Shown in pieces: positions 36,036 through 43,672 of a stretch of DNA of 64,000 bases (positions are counted from its first letter, which is position 1; each line of letters starts with the position of its first letter). The notes beneath the pieces were generated by a model. It was not told the origin of the DNA. It saw only the letters and a list, made by a program, of their open reading frames with translations, and made no database searches. The DNA is from JAVVEG01 sp041751425. GTDB lineage: Bacteria > Pseudomonadota > Gammaproteobacteria > Pseudomonadales > Pseudohongiellaceae. The DNA lies in NCBI GenBank assembly GCA_041751425.1, contig JBGSXL010000011.1, positions 62,001 through 126,000 of the forward strand, written 5' to 3'. A program made the position numbers and the translations under genes.

Positions 36036-36150
36036 TCGGCGCTGTGGGTAGCCGCGCGCAGGACACGCCTACAAGTACATCCATGTAGGGCTCGATCGCC
36101 CGCCATCCCTGGCGGTCGACGGTCCTGCGCGCAGCTACCCACACCACCGA
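36036..36150 (+). repeat. Palindromic cloverleaf-like element, copy A
   Basis: Outer arms at 36043-36064 and 36122-36143 pair at 21 of 22 positions (TGTGGGTAGC...GCGCGCAGGAC), extending imperfectly to 36036 and 36150. Between them lie two short hairpins: TACA-TCCA-TGTA (36076-36087) and CGCCA-TCCC-TGGCG (36101-36114). The inner sequence is shared with copy B in the opposite orientation; the arm sequences are not. Confidence 0.8.
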
Positions 36151-36296
36151 CCTGACACTGTGCGGAGGTTCGGAACCGCTTTGCGAGCTTTTGTTGTGGC
36201 TGAGGCCGCTGCCTAGCACTTTCGAACGCAGCGTTGTAGTCAGTAACGTAAACGGGAGGTGCTCGAGACCTATGGTGAAGCGAAGCACTGCTGCCA

Positions 36297-36418
36297 GAGT
36301 AGGAGTCGGGAGGTATTGCGGAGCGGGACCGTGGAGCGCCAGGGATGGCGCGAGACGAGCCTTACACGGATGTACTTGTAGGCGTGTCCCGATTCGCAAT
36401 ACCTCCCGGCTTCTACTC
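36297..36418 (-). repeat. Palindromic cloverleaf-like element, copy B (inverted)
   Basis: Arms at 36308-36329 and 36386-36407 pair at 20 of 22 positions (GGGAGGTATTGCG...CGGGAC) and extend to 36297 and 36418. Internal hairpins CGCCA-GGGA-TGGCG (36337-36350) and TACA-CGGA-TGTA (36363-36374) are the reverse complements of those in copy A. The arms beyond GGGAC are unrelated to those of copy A yet self-complementary. Confidence 0.8.
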
Positions 36419-36756
36419 GAACTACAGCGTTCAACCTGCAACGCACTGACAATTGCGCGGTTTAACCAAATGAAACCTGTACGTAGCGCACAGCCAAAAA
36501 AAAGGTCAGAGCAATCCGCGAGGACCATCTCCGACCATAAAGGGAGCTATGAGAATCACCTTCCGAGCAATTCAGCGTGAAGCAACAGCATCACATTTCA
36601 ATACAGCGGCATGTTAGAGAAATAGATGGAATAGTTAAAATGGATTAAATATATTACGGTGATAACAAAACTGTATTAGTTTCATCAAGCCAGTAATCTG
36701 CTATTAGAGCAATTTGTAGTGCAGCTAGAGCAATTCCGCATTGAAGGAGACATCGA

Positions 36757-37665
36757 ATGAACCATCTACCTACTACCAAGCAATTACGCTACTTTGTGGC
36801 GCTTGAGCAAATTGGTCACTTCGGCAAAGCGGCAGCGACCTGTTTTGTGTCGCAACCAGCCTTTAGTGTGGCAATACGCGAGCTCGAAAGTACCCTGAAC
36901 ATCCAACTGGTGGATCGTACCAACAAGAATGTCACTATCACCAGTCTGGGCAGGGAAATAGCAATTCAGGCGCGACAGGTTTTGCGCGATCTGGAGGATC
37001 TGGTTGAGCTTGCACAGGGGAATCAGCAACCACTGACCGGACAATTGAAGCTTGGCGTTATTCCAACCATTGCGCCGTTCATGCTGCCCCGTTTACTACC
37101 CGCTTTGCGCAAGTCCTATCCTGAACTGAAATTGCAGCTCAAAGAAGACATGACTGACCGGGTGTATGGCAAGCTGATGGATGGCGAGTTGGATCTGATC
37201 CTGATCGCACTTCCTTACGAACTGCGTAATGTCACAGAAATGCGATTATTCAATGATCACTTCTATCTTGCCCATCAACTGAAAAGCCGCTTTGTCGATG
37301 CCGCACACTACAAGGTCAGTGATCTCCCCAGTGACAGTATTCTGCTTTTGGAAGATGGGCACTGCATGCGAGACCACGCTCTTTCCGCCTGTAGCATCAA
37401 GAATGCGGACAAAGTGAGCAATATTACCGCTACCAGCCTGCTCACTCTGGTGCAGATGGTGGATGCTGATTTGGGCGTGACCTATCTGCCAGAGATGGCA
37501 ATTGGCACGCCGCTGCTGAAGAACACGCGGATAAAGACTACGGCTCTGGACAAGAACAGCTTTCGGGAAATTGGCCTGGTGTGGCGAAAGGCCAGTACAA
37601 GACACGATGAGTTCCGCTTGCTTGGCAGCTTCATTCAGGAGCATTACAAATCAGGAACTCACTGA
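36757..37665 (+). CDS. oxyR: OxyR, hydrogen-peroxide-sensing LysR regulator
   Basis: 302 residues. The LysR HTH (HFGKAAATCFVSQPAFSVAIRELE) is followed by a regulatory domain with LLLEDGHCMRDHALSAC. C203 and C212 match Cys199 and Cys208 of E. coli OxyR, the pair that forms a disulfide with peroxide. ATSLLTLVQMV and GVTYLPEMA are also OxyR features. A good Shine-Dalgarno (GAAGGAGAC) precedes the ATG. No catalase or AhpC gene adjoins it; the next gene is a redoxin fusion. It acts as a tetrameric activator in the cytosol. Confidence 0.9.
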   Translation: MNHLPTTKQLRYFVALEQIGHFGKAAATCFVSQPAFSVAIRELESTLNIQLVDRTNKNVTITSLGREIAIQARQVLRDLEDLVELAQGNQQPLTGQLKLGVIPTIAPFMLPRLLPALRKSYPELKLQLKEDMTDRVYGKLMDGELDLILIALPYELRNVTEMRLFNDHFYLAHQLKSRFVDAAHYKVSDLPSDSILLLEDGHCMRDHALSACSIKNADKVSNITATSLLTLVQMVDADLGVTYLPEMAIGTPLLKNTRIKTTALDKNSFREIGLVWRKASTRHDEFRLLGSFIQEHYKSGTH

Positions 37666-37873
37666 TCAATCGTCAGCAGCGTCCCTTGCCAGAGTTGGCC
37701 AGTAACCGATAGTAGTAACTAATCGGATTGCTTGTTTGCATCGTATAAGCCTTAGTGCTATAAACGACGTTCAGTTCTCAATTGGTGTAGATTCGTAACA
37801 AATTGACCAATAGAACCTATCTTTTATCCTGTAACTTAACGATGCGTCTGGAATTGAGTATTCGGAGCCCAAA

Positions 37874-39868
37874 ATGAGTAATTCTTTACAGAGCGCGGTT
37901 CGTGCATGGTTGCCGCTACGCAAACTGATGCTGGTGCTGACTTTTACAGCCGCAGCGGTATCAGTGTCAGCCGCAGAGCGCATAAGCAACTTCACCCTGC
38001 TGGATCAGCACGGAAAGGCGGTCGAACTTTACTATCACAATGAGGCCAAGGCGATAGTGCTGTTAACGCATAGCAATGGCTCAGCAGTTGTGCAACAGTC
38101 GGCGGCCGCGTTAGCCGCGCTGCAATCCGATTACGCTGAACAGAATGTGCGGGTGTTCATGCTTAACCCCCTGGCTGACGAAGATCGCAGCAGCATTCTA
38201 GCGGATAGTCGCGCACATGGTATTCAGTTCTCGATTCTGAACGATGAAGCACAACTGCTTTCTGAGGATTTGCAGCTGAGCTACAGCGGTGAAGCGTTTG
38301 TGATTGATACGCGACGTTGGGAAATAGTCTACCGTGGTCCTGCAGTTGAAGGGGTTACAGACACTGTAGCCAGCGAGCTCAGCGCAGCTGTGGCCGGGTT
38401 GGTAAATGGGACTGCTGTTGCAGCGGTTTCCAAGCCAATGCCTGCTAACTGGGAAGGTGAGCAGTTCGTTTTACCTGGATTGGCGGAAGTCGATTCGCAT
38501 GCCAACATCTCGTACAGCAAGACGATTGCTCCATTGTTGCAGGAAAAGTGTGCCAGTTGTCACCGTCCGGGCGGAATAGGACCATGGGCAATGACAGATC
38601 ACCGAATCGTGCAAGGTTTCTCGCCCATGATCAAGGAAACCATTCTGACTAAGCGTATGCCGCCATGGCACGCCGACCCGCAGATCAACAGCTTTAAACA
38701 CGATATGAGTTTGAGCATTGAAGAAGCGCGACAATTAGTACACTGGATCGATGCCGGTGCGACGCGTGGCGATGGCGATGATCCATTGTCCGCAATAGGC
38801 CCGGTTGCTAGTGAATGGGAAATGGGCACACCGGATTTGATTGTTGACTTGCCGGCATTCGAAGTGCCCGCCACAGGAACTCTGGACTATCAGTTCTTTG
38901 AAGTGCCAAATCCGCTTGATCATGATGTGTGGGTTCGCGCGGTAGAAATCACGCCGGGTGACAGACAGGTGGTTCACCATGCAATAGCCACGTTCGGTCC
39001 GGGTTCAGATGCTGCTACCGGGCGTCGGGTTGATAGCGGCGAAGCATTGTTTCAATCGCAACTGATGACCTTTGTACCTGGTAACGAAACCTACATCTAT
39101 CCTGAGAACTCAGGCCTGCGAATTCCAGCAGGTTCATCATTCTTTACCCAGATGCATTACACCACTTACGGCAGGGAGACAGTGGATCAGACCAGGATTG
39201 GCCTGTACTTCACTGATGAGGCTCCGGAACATATCCTGCAGCACCATTCCATTGTGAATTTAGATATACGGATTCCTGCTGGCGCGGCTGAGCACGAAGA
39301 AGCTGCGTACTATCAGTTCCAGCGCGATTCAGTTATTTATAGTTTGTTCCCGCACGCTCACTACCGGGGCAAGAGCTCCAAGTTCTTCCTGCGCTATCCT
39401 GATGGTAACGAAGAGCTGGTGTTGTCGGTACCGAACTATGATTTCAATTGGCAGCGTTATTTCCAGTTAGAGCATCCAATAGATGTGCCAGCTGGCACCA
39501 TGGTTATTCATCGCACTACATACGATAACTCGACGGCGAACCCAAGCAATCCGGACCCGGAAGTTATGGTGCGTTTTGGCGAGCAAACCTGGGAAGAGAT
39601 GCTTTACGGTGGTATCTCATTTCGCTTTGCTGAGCCGGGTGAGAATGACAGTTATATCGATCCTTCGAATGCGATGACCAGTGTGGCCATGGGCTTTATG
39701 GACAAGAACATGAACGGTCTGGTTGAGCTTAATGAGATGCCGGAACAGGCGCGTCAACAGTTGGCCATGGCTTTCCTGATGCTGGATAAAGGCAAGAAAG
39801 GCGGGCTGGATTTTGCGGAGTTCCGTACGCTGATGACGCAGACGGGTGGCTTTGGACCTCCCGATTGA
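37874..39868 (+). CDS. Exported redoxin-cytochrome c-copper type II monooxygenase-EF-hand fusion
   Basis: 664 residues with a signal peptide (about 15-34). Order: a redoxin fold (36-180) whose usual cysteine positions are empty (LTHSNGSAVVQQ); a mono-haem cytochrome segment with C226-A-S-C229-H230 and a possible Met ligand in KRMPPWHADP; a domain (about 320-590) with H368-H369, H428 (QMHYT), H494-x-H496 (FPHAHYRG) and a candidate Met576, the same order of ligands as the two copper sites of peptidylglycine/dopamine-type monooxygenases; and a C-terminal EF-hand-like pair (DKNMNGLVELNE, DKGKKGGLDFAE). Likely periplasmic or extracellular. Substrate unknown; it may be a haem-fed copper oxygenase. 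Confidence 0.75.
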   Translation: MSNSLQSAVRAWLPLRKLMLVLTFTAAAVSVSAAERISNFTLLDQHGKAVELYYHNEAKAIVLLTHSNGSAVVQQSAAALAALQSDYAEQNVRVFMLNPLADEDRSSILADSRAHGIQFSILNDEAQLLSEDLQLSYSGEAFVIDTRRWEIVYRGPAVEGVTDTVASELSAAVAGLVNGTAVAAVSKPMPANWEGEQFVLPGLAEVDSHANISYSKTIAPLLQEKCASCHRPGGIGPWAMTDHRIVQGFSPMIKETILTKRMPPWHADPQINSFKHDMSLSIEEARQLVHWIDAGATRGDGDDPLSAIGPVASEWEMGTPDLIVDLPAFEVPATGTLDYQFFEVPNPLDHDVWVRAVEITPGDRQVVHHAIATFGPGSDAATGRRVDSGEALFQSQLMTFVPGNETYIYPENSGLRIPAGSSFFTQMHYTTYGRETVDQTRIGLYFTDEAPEHILQHHSIVNLDIRIPAGAAEHEEAAYYQFQRDSVIYSLFPHAHYRGKSSKFFLRYPDGNEELVLSVPNYDFNWQRYFQLEHPIDVPAGTMVIHRTTYDNSTANPSNPDPEVMVRFGEQTWEEMLYGGISFRFAEPGENDSYIDPSNAMTSVAMGFMDKNMNGLVELNEMPEQARQQLAMAFLMLDKGKKGGLDFAEFRTLMTQTGGFGPPD

Positions 39869-39902
39869 AAAGTGCTGAAGCAATAGAAGTTCAGCCTTGG
39901 TT

Positions 39903-39940
39903 AAATAAAAAACGGGAGCTTATGCTCCCGTTTTTTATTT
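39903..39940. terminator. Bidirectional intrinsic terminator
   Basis: Two perfect 17-base arms (AAATAAAAAACGGGAGC and its complement) around a TTAT loop; the GC core ACGGGAGC/GCTCCCGT is flanked by A6 and T6. It lies between the convergent monooxygenase-fusion and iorB-like genes and works in either direction. Confidence 0.92.
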
Positions 39941-39953
39941 GCAGTTTATTAAT

Positions 39954-42182
39954 TCAGAGTAAATTGGCCACGCTTTCAACAGGGTTGGCTGTAAAACGAT
40001 AGTTCTTCAATGGCAATTCCCTGATGCGCTGTCCCGTCAAAACATAAACAGCGTTAGCAACGGCCGCCGCGACCGGAGGTGTCGCCGGTTCCCCAAGCCC
40101 ACCCAACGCGACGCCTTCAGATTCTAACAGTACCACATCAATGTCGGGTGATTCCGCCAGACTCAACATTTGATAGTCGGTGAAATTACCTTCAACAACG
40201 CGCCCGTTGGCAATGGAGATCTGTCCATAAAGTGCTGCAGTCAGTCCGTAGATTATGCCACTCTCGACCTGTGATGTCGCTGTATCCGGATGCACAACTC
40301 TGCCGCAATCCAACGCACAACTGACCCGGTGCACTCTCACTTCACCGTGACTGCCGATTGATACTTCGGCCACTTGTGCGGCAATACTGCCGAAACTTTC
40401 CTGCAACGCGATACCGAGTGCATGACCAGCGGGCAGCACACGCTGCAAGTTGGCGCGTTCAGCAACGGCTCGTAACACACGCGCATGCCGTGGCTTATCG
40501 GTGAGCATTTCCAGACGGAACTCGTAAGGACTCTTGCCGGCCTGATGCGCCAGTTCGTCCACAAACGATTCCATGAAGAATGTATGTTGTGAATGCGCCA
40601 CGCTGCGCCAAGCGCCAAATGGCACATGCGTGGGGCTGTCGACCCATTTGATGGATTTATTCGCTATGGAGTAGGGAGTATGCGCCGCTTCCGCAGGCTC
40701 ATTCTGCCCGGTATAGATATTCTCCCAAGCCACCACTTTATTGCTCTCATCAAGAGCTGCGCGGAACTGACTGGACACGGCGGGACGGTAATAATCCTGT
40801 CGGGTATCTTCTTCTCTGCTCCAGATGGTTTGCACGGGCACATCGAATTCGCGTGCAATCAAAGTAGCCTGGTCTATGGTATTAGTTGATTGCGGTAGAC
40901 GTCTGCCAAAACCACCGCCAAGATAGAATGCATGAACCGTCACGTCATCATCGTCCATGTCAGCAACACTGGCAACACGCCCGCGAATACCAAGATTATC
41001 TTGAGTACCGGTCCAGACATCACACAGGTCATCGTGAAAGTGCACGGTGCAATTCATTGGCTCCATGGCGGCATGCGCAAGAAAAGGAACACGATAAGTG
41101 GCGTCGACCGTTGTCGTGGCGCTCTGCAGTGCTGCCGCAGCGTCACCCTCCTCTATGTCCTTGTTTGTATCGCCATCGGTAATAGCTGCATCGTGGCTGG
41201 CAAAAATACTGGCGCTGGATTCGCCGTCATTGTCAGTCTCTGCAAACAAAGGATTCAACGCATCCAATGCTTTTTGTGCGCGCCAGTAATTATCCGCAAC
41301 AACTGCAACGGCATCCTCCAGTTCAACCACTTTTTGTACGCCACGCATCTGCAGGGCCGGAGCATGATCTACAGAAACCAGTTTGCTGCCGAACACAGGT
41401 GAGGTCTTCACTGCCGCATACAGCATTCCCGCAGGGCGCGCATCAATACCGAACATCGCGCTGCCATCTACTTTGGCAGGAATATCCACGCGTGGGATAT
41501 TTCGTCCCATCAACGTGAATTCGCCGGGTTGTTTCAGAACGGGATTCTTGCCGGGTTGCAGTTGCGCCGCATCGGCAGCCAGTTCGCCAAAAGTAGCAGA
41601 GCGCCCGCTGGCAACGTGATAAACATGGCTGAGACGCGCAGTGACTTCATTGACAGGCACGTTCCAACGACCTGCAGCCGTAGTCCGCAAGAGTTCTTTC
41701 GCGGCAGCTCCGGCAACGCGCATGCCGTGTTCGCCGGTGAAGCGCACAGAGCTGCTGCCACCGGTAATCTGCATGTTCATGATTTCTGCCAGTTTCATGG
41801 TGGCAAAATCAGCAACGCCATCCAGAAATTTCGGAATACCAACCATGGTCGCAGCAAAGCCTTTCACCAGAACGCCATTGGCAAACAGAGTGGTAGCCGG
41901 TGCCTGTTCAACTTTTACCAGGTTCCAGTCGGCATCCATTTCGTCTGCTGCCATCATAGGCAATGAGGTTAGTACGCCCTGACCCATTTCCGAATGAGGG
42001 ACTATAACAGTCACAGTATTGTCCGGATCAATTCGCAACCAAGTGGTCAGGAAATGCTGGTCCGGCGCGGAACTACGATTAGCCAGTTCATGTTTGCTTG
42101 GGCGGGTTGTAGCATATGCGATCAACAACCCTCCGCCGAATGCGGTAGTGCCAAGAAGGAAACGTCTACGATTAAGTTTCAT
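39954..42182 (-). CDS. Molybdopterin-binding aldehyde/xanthine dehydrogenase-type subunit (IorB-like)
   Basis: 742 residues with a twin-arginine signal (LNRRRFLLGTTAFGG), so it is exported folded. The fold and motifs (DIPAKVDGSAMFGID, LGGGFGRRLPQSTN, PFGAWRSVAHSQHTFFMESF) match the large subunit of isoquinoline 1-oxidoreductase. The conserved catalytic Glu is in GGLGEPATPPVAAA near the C-terminus. With the 2Fe-2S subunit encoded 11 bases upstream it hydroxylates an N-heterocycle or oxidises an aldehyde in the periplasm, with electrons going to a cytochrome. The small subunit lacks a signal and should be carried across with this one. Confidence 0.85.
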   Translation of the reverse strand: MKLNRRRFLLGTTAFGGGLLIAYATTRPSKHELANRSSAPDQHFLTTWLRIDPDNTVTVIVPHSEMGQGVLTSLPMMAADEMDADWNLVKVEQAPATTLFANGVLVKGFAATMVGIPKFLDGVADFATMKLAEIMNMQITGGSSSVRFTGEHGMRVAGAAAKELLRTTAAGRWNVPVNEVTARLSHVYHVASGRSATFGELAADAAQLQPGKNPVLKQPGEFTLMGRNIPRVDIPAKVDGSAMFGIDARPAGMLYAAVKTSPVFGSKLVSVDHAPALQMRGVQKVVELEDAVAVVADNYWRAQKALDALNPLFAETDNDGESSASIFASHDAAITDGDTNKDIEEGDAAAALQSATTTVDATYRVPFLAHAAMEPMNCTVHFHDDLCDVWTGTQDNLGIRGRVASVADMDDDDVTVHAFYLGGGFGRRLPQSTNTIDQATLIAREFDVPVQTIWSREEDTRQDYYRPAVSSQFRAALDESNKVVAWENIYTGQNEPAEAAHTPYSIANKSIKWVDSPTHVPFGAWRSVAHSQHTFFMESFVDELAHQAGKSPYEFRLEMLTDKPRHARVLRAVAERANLQRVLPAGHALGIALQESFGSIAAQVAEVSIGSHGEVRVHRVSCALDCGRVVHPDTATSQVESGIIYGLTAALYGQISIANGRVVEGNFTDYQMLSLAESPDIDVVLLESEGVALGGLGEPATPPVAAAVANAVYVLTGQRIRELPLKNYRFTANPVESVANLL

Positions 42183-42193
42183 GGGAGTTCTCC

Positions 42194-42652
42194 TCAGGCT
42201 GTTCGCAGTGAGCGGATGGCATTACGCACCCTGGGATATGTGCCGCAACGGCAAACATTGCTGATGGCGCTGTCGATGTCAGCATCACTGGGAGCCGGAT
42301 TACTTGCCATTAACGCGGAAACCGCCATGACCATGCCTGACTGACAGTAACCACACTGGGGCACCTGATGTTCTATCCAGGCTTGTTGCACAGCGGTCAA
42401 CGCACCACCGCCCGCGGCATAGGCCAATCCTTCAATAGTGGTAATAGAAGCGCCGTCAACCGCACTGACAGGTGTCACACAACTGCGCACCGGATTACCG
42501 TTAACATGTACCGTACACGCGCCGCACGCTGCCACTCCACAACCGAATTTTGTACCAGTCAATCCCAACTCGTTGCGCAATGCCCACAAAAGAGGCATAT
42601 CCGGTTCAACGTCCAGATCCTGTACTACGCCATTCACTGTAATCTGTACCAT
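42194..42652 (-). CDS. 2Fe-2S subunit of molybdenum hydroxylase (IorA-like)
   Basis: 152 residues. The N-terminal plant-type ferredoxin cluster is CGVAACGACTVHVNGNPVRSC, and the C-terminal four-helix cluster is PQCGYCQSGMVMA...NVCRCGTY. This is the electron-transfer subunit of the isoquinoline-oxidoreductase type enzyme; its stop is 11 bases before the large-subunit start. No FAD subunit accompanies the pair, as usual for this exported subtype. Confidence 0.9.
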   Translation of the reverse strand: MVQITVNGVVQDLDVEPDMPLLWALRNELGLTGTKFGCGVAACGACTVHVNGNPVRSCVTPVSAVDGASITTIEGLAYAAGGGALTAVQQAWIEHQVPQCGYCQSGMVMAVSALMASNPAPSDADIDSAISNVCRCGTYPRVRNAIRSLRTA

Positions 42653-42943
42653 ACGATTTCCCCCTGCTGAATTCCGATTGCTAAGAGCATATAGCAGTTC
42701 AGAAACAGCTTCAATTTATCAATGATCTGTTTATAGCTTGGAGCAAATTACGATCGCCCGTGATCTGTTCTGGTCAACTGGTGGCACTGGTTGATTCTGA
42801 AATTTGATGAATTCGTCAGGAGTGCATAAGTAAATTCACTACGGAATGAAAATTATGATTGACTCGCTGTCTATAACCGATAAAGATAGACCGGCGTTAC
42901 CAATGTACACGTTTTGCCATCAAAAAACAGGAAGGGAATTACT

Positions 42944-43318
42944 ATGAAAAAAATGACATTCAGCTCGCTGCTCGTAGCACTGGTTTTAGTGTTGGGTGCG
43001 TGCGCAGCTTCAGCTCCGCCAAATCCATTAATAGGTGCATGGCTGATGACGATTTCTTCACCGGTAGGTGAGATGGCCGTGAATCTCAATATCAATGAAG
43101 ATTTAACAGGTGAGATGACTTCTGATGATCTGGGTTCTGCGCCACTTGCCAATCTTACATTAGTAGACAACGCAGTCAGCTTTGACACAACTATTGATGC
43201 TCAGGGTCAGATACTGACACTGGTATTCAATGGCTTCCTGGGTGAGGACGGTTTCAATGGCAATTTCGACACCGACTTCGGTGCAATTCCTGCACGCGCA
43301 GTTCGTCGCACGGAATAA
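42944..43318 (+). CDS. Small lipoprotein of unknown function
   Basis: 124 residues from the ATG at 42944, preceded by GAAGGGAATT. The lipoprotein signal is MKKMTFSSLLVALVLVLGAC. The mature part appears to be a small beta-barrel-like domain (LIGAWLMTISSPVGEMAVNLNINEDLTGEM), reminiscent of exported DUF domains that open with a GxW motif. Function unknown. It lies alone between two molybdenum hydroxylase operons on the opposite strand. Confidence 0.72.
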   Translation: MKKMTFSSLLVALVLVLGACAASAPPNPLIGAWLMTISSPVGEMAVNLNINEDLTGEMTSDDLGSAPLANLTLVDNAVSFDTTIDAQGQILTLVFNGFLGEDGFNGNFDTDFGAIPARAVRRTE

Positions 43319-43429
43319 GTTCGGAATTAATGCGTCAGCAGTTCGACATTAGTTTGCAACTGGAAAGATATCGAGTAGCTTCTTGCAGCCCTCAACTCGC
43401 TGCGAGAGGCGCACTTGATTGTAACTATG

Positions 43430-43672
43430 TTATCCCGCCTCAATCGCCGGAATAAAATGCACTTCGCTAGCTGGGCTCAGAGTTTCCAGTAGCGGCGCAT
43501 TGACTATTTCTCCGTCAACAGCTATCGCCAGTCCTTTACTCAAATGTCCTTTTAACGCTGGGAAATCATTTTCAAGTGCGCGCAATAAAGAACGTATATC
43601 GTTGGCGGCAATTTCAATTTCCTGAATACCAGCCAGAGCGCTGAGTTCGCCACTGAGATACACACGCGCCAT
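43430..43672 (-). CDS. MoaD/ThiS-like small protein
   Basis: 80 residues with a beta-grasp pattern (MARVYLSGELSAL, LAIAVDGEIVNAPL, SEVHFIPAIEAG). It overlaps the large molybdenum hydroxylase subunit by one base and is the last gene of that unit. True MoaD sulfur carriers end in Gly-Gly for thiocarboxylation; this one ends Ala-Gly, so sulfur transfer is doubtful. It may be a dedicated cofactor-maturation or structural partner of the enzyme encoded just upstream. Confidence 0.75.
   Translation of the reverse strand: MARVYLSGELSALAGIQEIEIAANDIRSLLRALENDFPALKGHLSKGLAIAVDGEIVNAPLLETLSPASEVHFIPAIEAG

Larger units (their letters stand above)
35782..36756. other. Gene-free repeat island
   Basis: 975 bases between the NnrU-like gene and oxyR. 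It contains a 3 x 15 bp tandem repeat and two inverted copies of a palindromic element (36036-36150 and 36297-36418), then an AT-rich stretch before oxyR. Open frames of 80-185 codons here follow the palindromes in several frames on both strands and are not believable genes. No transposase is present. Confidence 0.75.

Noticed and set aside
36223..36443. Integron attC-like sites flanking palindrome copy B (CGAAC...CAGCGTT...AACG in both flanks)
   Set aside because: The two flanks match only loosely with gaps, there is no integrase and no cassette gene.
36191..36580. Open frame of 129 codons (and overlapping minus-strand frames of 83, 185 and 60 codons) in the repeat island
   Set aside because: They run through the palindromic elements in several frames on both strands; no good start or family. 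Similar peptides appear wherever this palindrome occurs.
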